From Thermococcus barossii (lineage in GTDB: Archaea > Methanobacteriota_B > Thermococci > Thermococcales > Thermococcaceae): a DNA stretch of 64,000 bases. Under the pieces are notes generated by a model. It was not told the origin of the DNA. It saw only the letters and a list, made by a program, of their open reading frames with translations, and searched no databases. The position numbers and the translations under genes were made by a program. This document shows positions 60,045-64,000 of this stretch, piece after piece. Each line of letters opens with the position of its first letter. Position 1 is the first letter of the stretch. The DNA is taken from contig NZ_CP015101.1 of NCBI RefSeq assembly GCF_002214465.1, positions 1,123,013 through 1,187,012 on the forward strand. The letters are read 5' to 3'.

Positions 60045-61016
60045 ATGCTGCTGGAGGTCAAAAATCTTAGCATCTACTACTACACCCTTGCGGGAGTCGT
60101 CAAGGGGGCCGAGAAAGTTACGTTCAGCATAGACAGGGGCGAGTGGGTCACCTTCGTCGGGGAGAGCGGGAGCGGGAAATCAACGGTCGCCCACGCGATA
60201 ATGAACATCGTTCCATCACCTGGAAGGATAGTGACGGGGGAGGTTATCTTCGAGGGGAGGGACCTCCTGAGGCTCGGCAAGGACGAGCTGAGGGACATCA
60301 GGGGTAAGGACATCAGCATGATATTCCAGGACCCGATGACCAGCCTTGACCCCCTCAGGAAAGTCGGGGACCAAATGGTCGAGGTCATGACGGTTCACGG
60401 CGTCCCGGAGGAGGAGGCGAGGGAAAGGGCAAAGGAGTTGTTGGAGAAGGTAAACCTGCCCCCAGACAGGCTCGATTACTACCCGCACCAGCTCAGCGGT
60501 GGCCAGAGGCAGAGGATAAGCATAGCGATGGCGATGGCCTTCAACCCGAAGCTCCTCATCGCGGACGAACCGACGACCGCCCTAGACGTCATCGTGCAGG
60601 ACTCCATAATGGACCTCATTGACAACCTCAAGGCGGAGGGGACGAGCATATACTTCGTCACCCACGACATCTCTCTTGCGGCTGAGAGGAGCGATAAGAT
60701 AGCGGTAATGTACGCAGGAAAGCTCGTCGAGTTCGGAACCGTTGAGCAGATAGTCGAGAATCCTCTCCACCCTTACACAAGGGCGCTCATCGAGGCGGTT
60801 CCGGACCTCTGGAAGGAGAGCGAGGTCAGAGCAATTCCAGGATATCCCCCAGACCTCAGAAACCCACCGAGGGGATGCCGCTTCCACCCGAGGTGCCCGG
60901 TTTTCAGGGAGCGCCCGACCCTCAAGGGCCTCTGCGACGCGGTGGAACCTGAAATGATAGAGTACGAGAAGGGTCACTTCGTGGCCTGCCATCTCTACGG
61001 GGGTGCAGGGGAATGA
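60045..61016 (+). CDS. ABC transporter ATP-binding protein DppD-type
   Basis: 323 aa. Walker A GESGSGKSTVA, signature LSGGQRQRISIA, Walker B KLLIADEPTTALD, H-switch VTHDIS, and the C-terminal oligopeptide domain with Cys in RGCRFHPRCPVF, which can hold an Fe-S cluster in this family. ATG after GAGGTGATGTGA; 4-nt overlap with the next gene. Confidence 0.95.
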   Translation: MLLEVKNLSIYYYTLAGVVKGAEKVTFSIDRGEWVTFVGESGSGKSTVAHAIMNIVPSPGRIVTGEVIFEGRDLLRLGKDELRDIRGKDISMIFQDPMTSLDPLRKVGDQMVEVMTVHGVPEEEARERAKELLEKVNLPPDRLDYYPHQLSGGQRQRISIAMAMAFNPKLLIADEPTTALDVIVQDSIMDLIDNLKAEGTSIYFVTHDISLAAERSDKIAVMYAGKLVEFGTVEQIVENPLHPYTRALIEAVPDLWKESEVRAIPGYPPDLRNPPRGCRFHPRCPVFRERPTLKGLCDAVEPEMIEYEKGHFVACHLYGGAGE

Positions 61017-62002
61017 GCGAGCCACTTCTTCGCGTTGAGAACCTCAAAAAGTACTTCCCGGTCAAGAGGAACATCCTGGAGGTGCTCAGAAAGGAGCCAC
61101 CGCGCTACGTCAAGGCCGTGGACGGCATCAGCTTCGAGATAGCCAGGGGAGAGGTGCTCGCGCTCATCGGCGAGAGCGGCTGCGGTAAAACCACAGCTGG
61201 AAGGACCGTTCTGAGGCTCATAGAGCCCACGGACGGCAGGATAATCTTCGACGGGACGGATATAACGGAGCTCTCCCGCGAGGAGATGAGGCCCTTCAGG
61301 CGGAGGATGCAGATAATCTTCCAGGATCCATACGCGAGCCTGAGCCCCAGGATGAAAATAGGCGACGCCATAGCCCACCCCCTCCTCGTCCATGGCATAG
61401 CCGAGAAGGAGGAGGCAAGGGAGATGGCTCTCAGGATGCTGAAGCGCGTCGGCCTAACTCCAGAGGAGGAGTTCTACGACCGCTATCCGCACCACCTCAG
61501 CGGCGGCCAGAGGCAGCGCGTTGTCATAGCGAGGGCGATGATACTGAAGCCGGAGTTCGTGGTTGCCGACGAGGCGGTCTCGATGATAGACGTCTCGATG
61601 CGTGCCTCGATACTTGAGCTCCTTGAAAGCTTCAGGGAGGAGTACAACCTCAGCCAGCTCTTCATCACCCACGACATAGCGGTGGGCAAGCTCATAGCCG
61701 ACAGGATAGCGGTGATGTACCTCGGCAAGATAGTGGAGATAGGCCCGACGGAGGAAGTCCTGAAGAACCCGGCCCACCCATACACGATGGCCCTCATCCA
61801 GGCGGTACCTTCAATAGCGCGCAGGAAGAAGGAGAAGAAGCTCAAGATAACAGGGGAAGTTCCAAACGCGGCAAACCCGCCCAGGGGATGCAGGTTCCAC
61901 CCGAGATGCCCATTCTCAAGCGAGGTCTGCATAGCCCACGAACCGGAGCTGGTGGAGGTAAGCCACAACCACTTCGTCGCCTGCCACCACCCGCTTCACT
62001 GA
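61013..62002 (+). CDS. ABC transporter ATP-binding protein DppF-type
   Basis: 329 aa. Walker A GESGCGKTTAG, signature LSGGQRQRVVIA, VVADEAVSMIDVSMRAS (Walker B with AVS in place of PTS), FITHDIAVG, and C-terminal RGCRFHPRCPF with Cys. Partners with DppD-type ATPase as heterodimer. Starts inside the DppD stop (ATGA). Last gene of the operon; its stop is 6 nt into the convergent Mut7-C gene. Confidence 0.95.
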   Translation: MSEPLLRVENLKKYFPVKRNILEVLRKEPPRYVKAVDGISFEIARGEVLALIGESGCGKTTAGRTVLRLIEPTDGRIIFDGTDITELSREEMRPFRRRMQIIFQDPYASLSPRMKIGDAIAHPLLVHGIAEKEEAREMALRMLKRVGLTPEEEFYDRYPHHLSGGQRQRVVIARAMILKPEFVVADEAVSMIDVSMRASILELLESFREEYNLSQLFITHDIAVGKLIADRIAVMYLGKIVEIGPTEEVLKNPAHPYTMALIQAVPSIARRKKEKKLKITGEVPNAANPPRGCRFHPRCPFSSEVCIAHEPELVEVSHNHFVACHHPLH

Positions 62003-62463
62003 TTTATTTTTCTCAGCTTTTTGTCCATCCTGAGCATCTCCTTCCACTGCCTCCCGGGCCAGTACACCTGCCCACAGTTCTCGCAGACGTAAAACTCGTC
62101 GTACCTCTCGTATACCTCCTCCGGAACTCTCTCCCTGATTTCTTCCTTTGGGACCGGTCTTATGGGCCCGTTACACTTCGGACAGCGCGCGTTGGCTGGG
62201 AAGAGCTCCTTAAACTCCACCCCAAAACTCCTGAGCTCTTCCATCTGACCCTCAAGGGAGTTCGAGGTGAGTAGGATAACGCTCACTCCAAGCTTCTTAG
62301 CCCTCCCTGCAAGGCCCGAATCCCGGGTCAGAAGAACCCGGTTCTCGGCCAAGGCAATCCGGAGTATGTCCTCATCCGCCTCCACCCCGTAGAGGGTGTC
62401 GTGGCCGTAAAGTCGGAGCCACCTCGCGAGACGGCCAAGCATCATGTCAGCGATGAACCTCAT
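61996..62463 (-). CDS. Mut7-C RNase domain protein
   Basis: PIN-like Mut7-C domain, 155 aa: MRFIADMMLGRLARWLRLYGHD (Asp, GRLARWLR), ADEDILRIALAENRVLLTRDSGLAGRAKKLG (in pieces; Asp cluster), then a zinc ribbon CPKCNGPIRPV...VCENCGQVYWPG. An inferred RNase. Leaderless: ATG 62463 is 25 nt from the centre of CCTTATAAGG. Divergent from a PhnP-like gene. Confidence 0.9.
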   Translation of the reverse strand: MRFIADMMLGRLARWLRLYGHDTLYGVEADEDILRIALAENRVLLTRDSGLAGRAKKLGVSVILLTSNSLEGQMEELRSFGVEFKELFPANARCPKCNGPIRPVPKEEIRERVPEEVYERYDEFYVCENCGQVYWPGRQWKEMLRMDKKLRKINQ

Positions 62464-62483
62464 ATGCTGAAGTTGGAGGCAAT

Positions 62484-62493
62484 CCTTATAAGG
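62484..62493. promoter_or_regulatory. Shared palindromic TATA box for Mut7-C and MBL genes
   Basis: CCTTATAAGG, a perfect 10-nt palindrome, centre 62488.5. 25 nt from the Mut7-C ATG (62463) and ~39 nt from the TTG at 62528, which has a ribosome-binding site. Same arrangement as at 1765 and 51991. Confidence 0.55.
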
Positions 62494-62527
62494 GCCTTAT
62501 TTCACAGCCGTGAAATAGGTGGTGGAT

Positions 62528-63277
62528 TTGATAGTCTACTTCATAGGCACCGGCGGCAGCGAGGGGATTCCCGCTCACTTATGCACTTGCTCAACCTGCA
62601 CCGAGGCGAGGAGGTTCGGCTTCGCCCAGAGGAAGCCCTCGACCCTCGCTGTGATCACCGAAAAGGGGAAAGCGGTTCTCTTCGACGTGGGCACGGACAT
62701 AAGGGATTACCTCAACGTCCCCCTGGAGGCAATATTTCTGACTCACTGGCACCACGACCACATCTACGGCCTCTACAAGCTCCGCTGGATGGCACTTGAA
62801 ACCCCGCTCTACGCTCCGGAAGGGCACGCCGACGCCCTGATCCTCCGCGAGCCCAAGAACCTCCAGCCAAGGGTGGTGAAAGCGGGTGACGTTATTAAGC
62901 TGGACACGCTGAGGATAACGGCCCTGAAGCTCAATCACCAAGTCGAAACCCTCGGCTACCTGATCGAGGAGGACGGGAAGGCCATCGCAATCCTCTACGA
63001 CACCAAGGGCCTGCCAGGGGAGACGCTTGAGTTCCTGAAGGGGAAGGCTCCGCTCAGACTCGCCATCGTCGATGCCACCTACCCGCCGGGAATTGAGGAT
63101 CCTTACCACAACAACGTTGATGAAGCCGCAGAGATTGGACTTAGGCTCGCCGAGAGGACGGTCCTGAGCCACATTTCCCACAAGAACCTGCCATTCCTTG
63201 AGCTGACGGAGTACGTTAGAAAAAGATGGGGAAACAGGGTTCTCGTCGCCTACGACGGCATGGTGTTCTACGTGTGA
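62528..63277 (+). CDS. PhnP-like MBL-fold phosphodiesterase
   Basis: 249 aa, lactamase-B fold with the PhnP-style N-terminal GTGGSEGIPAHLCTCSTCTEARR (in pieces; a Cys-rich Zn knuckle), THWHHDHIYGL (HxHxDH), YDTKG, and SHISHKNLPF. Relatives cleave cyclic phosphates such as phosphoribosyl cyclic phosphate; the substrate here is not certain. TTG 62528 lies 5 nt after AGGTGG; GTGs at 62519 and 62522 are in frame. Divergent from Mut7-C. Confidence 0.82.
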   Translation: MIVYFIGTGGSEGIPAHLCTCSTCTEARRFGFAQRKPSTLAVITEKGKAVLFDVGTDIRDYLNVPLEAIFLTHWHHDHIYGLYKLRWMALETPLYAPEGHADALILREPKNLQPRVVKAGDVIKLDTLRITALKLNHQVETLGYLIEEDGKAIAILYDTKGLPGETLEFLKGKAPLRLAIVDATYPPGIEDPYHNNVDEAAEIGLRLAERTVLSHISHKNLPFLELTEYVRKRWGNRVLVAYDGMVFYV

Positions 63278-63315
63278 GCGCAATGCTTAAAAAGTTATAA
63301 GTTGAGTATCATACT

Positions 63316-64000
63316 ATGCCAATAACTTTTGTTGACCGGGAGTCCGAGATAGAGTTCATGGAAAGACTCTGGGAGGGGGAGAACGCATTCCTTCCCATCT
63401 ACGGGAGGAGGCGCGTGGGAAAGACCCGCCTGGTCAGGGAGTTCATGGGGGACAAACCGTCGGTTTATTACCTAGCCAGAAACAGCACCTACCATGACAA
63501 CCTGAGGGGGTTCACCCGGGAGGTTCTCAAGGTGCACCCCTCCACCTTCCTGAACGAGTCGTCGTTCTTGAGCTTCGAGGAGGCTTTCAGGTACATCGCG
63601 GAGAAGGGGAAGGTCGTGGTTGTCATAGACGAGTTTCCATATCTCATCCAGTCGGACAGAAGGGTTTTGAGCGAGTTTCAGTACATAGTCGATGAAATCG
63701 TCAGGAACTCCGGGATTTATCTCATACTCGTCGGTTCGAGCGTTGGTATGATGGAGGAGCACGTGCTGGGCCAGAAGAGCCCGCTCTACGGCAGGAGAGA
63801 CGGCCAGATAAAGCTCGGCCCCCTCGACTTCTTCAGCTCCTGGAAGCTGCTCGGTGTTGGCGTTGAAGAAGCCGTGAAGATTTACGGAGTGACCGGCGGG
63901 GTTCCGGCGTATCTCCTCCTCTTCAGCCACTTTGAGGACGTCAAGCGGGTCGCCTTCAGCAAGCACGGATTCCTATACGCCGAGGCGGATTTCCTGCTTT
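63316..64000 (+). CDS. Archaeal AAA ATPase, truncated by window end
   Basis: Starts MPITFVDRESEIEFMERLWE, Walker A YGRRRVGKTRL (GRRRVGKT), Walker B VVVIDEFPYLIQ, VGSSVGMMEE, and FFSSWKLLG. Archaeal ATPase family (PF01637-like), usually with a C-terminal DUF234 domain, which lies beyond the window. A TATA candidate AAAAGTTATAAG is ~25 nt before the ATG. Role unknown; these are common, mobile-looking STAND-type ATPases in Thermococcales. Confidence 0.85.
   Translation, partial: MPITFVDRESEIEFMERLWEGENAFLPIYGRRRVGKTRLVREFMGDKPSVYYLARNSTYHDNLRGFTREVLKVHPSTFLNESSFLSFEEAFRYIAEKGKVVVVIDEFPYLIQSDRRVLSEFQYIVDEIVRNSGIYLILVGSSVGMMEEHVLGQKSPLYGRRDGQIKLGPLDFFSSWKLLGVGVEEAVKIYGVTGGVPAYLLLFSHFEDVKRVAFSKHGFLYAEADFLL

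Noticed and set aside
1-64000. tRNA, rRNA, insertion sequences, C/D-box sRNAs
   Set aside because: I looked for T-loop GTTCGAATC-type runs, transposase motifs and C/D boxes in gaps and saw none convincing; a covariance-model search would be decisive.

Overview
The window is chromosomal DNA of a hyperthermophilic euryarchaeon of the order Thermococcales, most likely Thermococcus. Evidence: Hef, SMC/ScpA, TFB, FEN-1, S19e/L18a/L31e/L39e/eIF6, an ADP-forming acyl-CoA synthetase alpha subunit, DUF835 and PsiE-type proteins, two Cdc48 ATPases, GGTGA-type ribosome-binding sites, AT-rich TATA boxes about 25 nt before many starts, and a CRISPR repeat of the Thermococcales 30-nt GTTGCAATAAGAC... type. 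Gene density is high, most genes are G+C-rich, and no tRNA, rRNA or insertion sequence was recognised.

Layout. 1-7.3 kb: 5' part of hef, a divergent unknown gene, and an smc-HEPN-MNT-scpA operon. 7.3-9.8 kb: a DUF835 gene and three methylmalonyl-CoA genes (epimerase, MeaB GTPase, B12-binding mutase subunit). 9.9-11.2 kb: a PHP-domain gene, then a four-repeat CRISPR array and a long leader with no cas genes nearby. 11.2-14.9 kb: Maf, five overlapping small membrane proteins, and a PIN-ATPase-KH protein. 14.9-22.7 kb: MinD-like and GPN-loop GTPases, an asparagine synthetase-like enzyme, a secreted CWB2-like protein, a GT4 glycosyltransferase, Sua5 and a TPR-like protein. 22.7-32.9 kb: unknown gene, nucleotidyltransferase, SerRS, MoeA, a Glu/Trp-rich miniprotein, a RuvC-fold-like protein coupled to Cdc48, PRC-barrel, phosphodiesterase, AcdA. 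33-40.6 kb: two PsiE-like proteins, FEN-1, TFB, and translation-related operons.

40.6-45.2 kb is an A+T-rich island inserted between the ribosomal-protein operon and the methylmalonyl-CoA mutase large-subunit gene. It is a four-gene operon: a 48-aa single-TM protein, a 616-aa membrane protein with RCK/TrkA-N-like Rossmann domains but no canonical K+ filter, a 365-aa soluble protein, and a 457-aa multi-TM protein. I cannot assign any of the four to a known system; it is the best candidate here for something undescribed.

45.2-64 kb: mutase large subunit, an MBL nuclease, hsp20 with a textbook Phr operator followed by a second Cdc48, small unknown genes, a JAMM protease, MobB with an Fe-S motif, Lsm-like protein, NSS transporter, MptE-like kinase, a complete Dpp/Opp-type ABC transporter operon, a Mut7-C protein, a PhnP-like MBL enzyme, and the start of an archaeal AAA ATPase.

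A regulatory link stands out: a near-palindromic GGAYAANTTRTCC-like site lies upstream of all three methylmalonyl-CoA transcription units, although they are 37 kb apart, and it sits in a 37-bp block (30/37 identical, ungapped) at the same distance from the TATA boxes of both mutase subunit genes.
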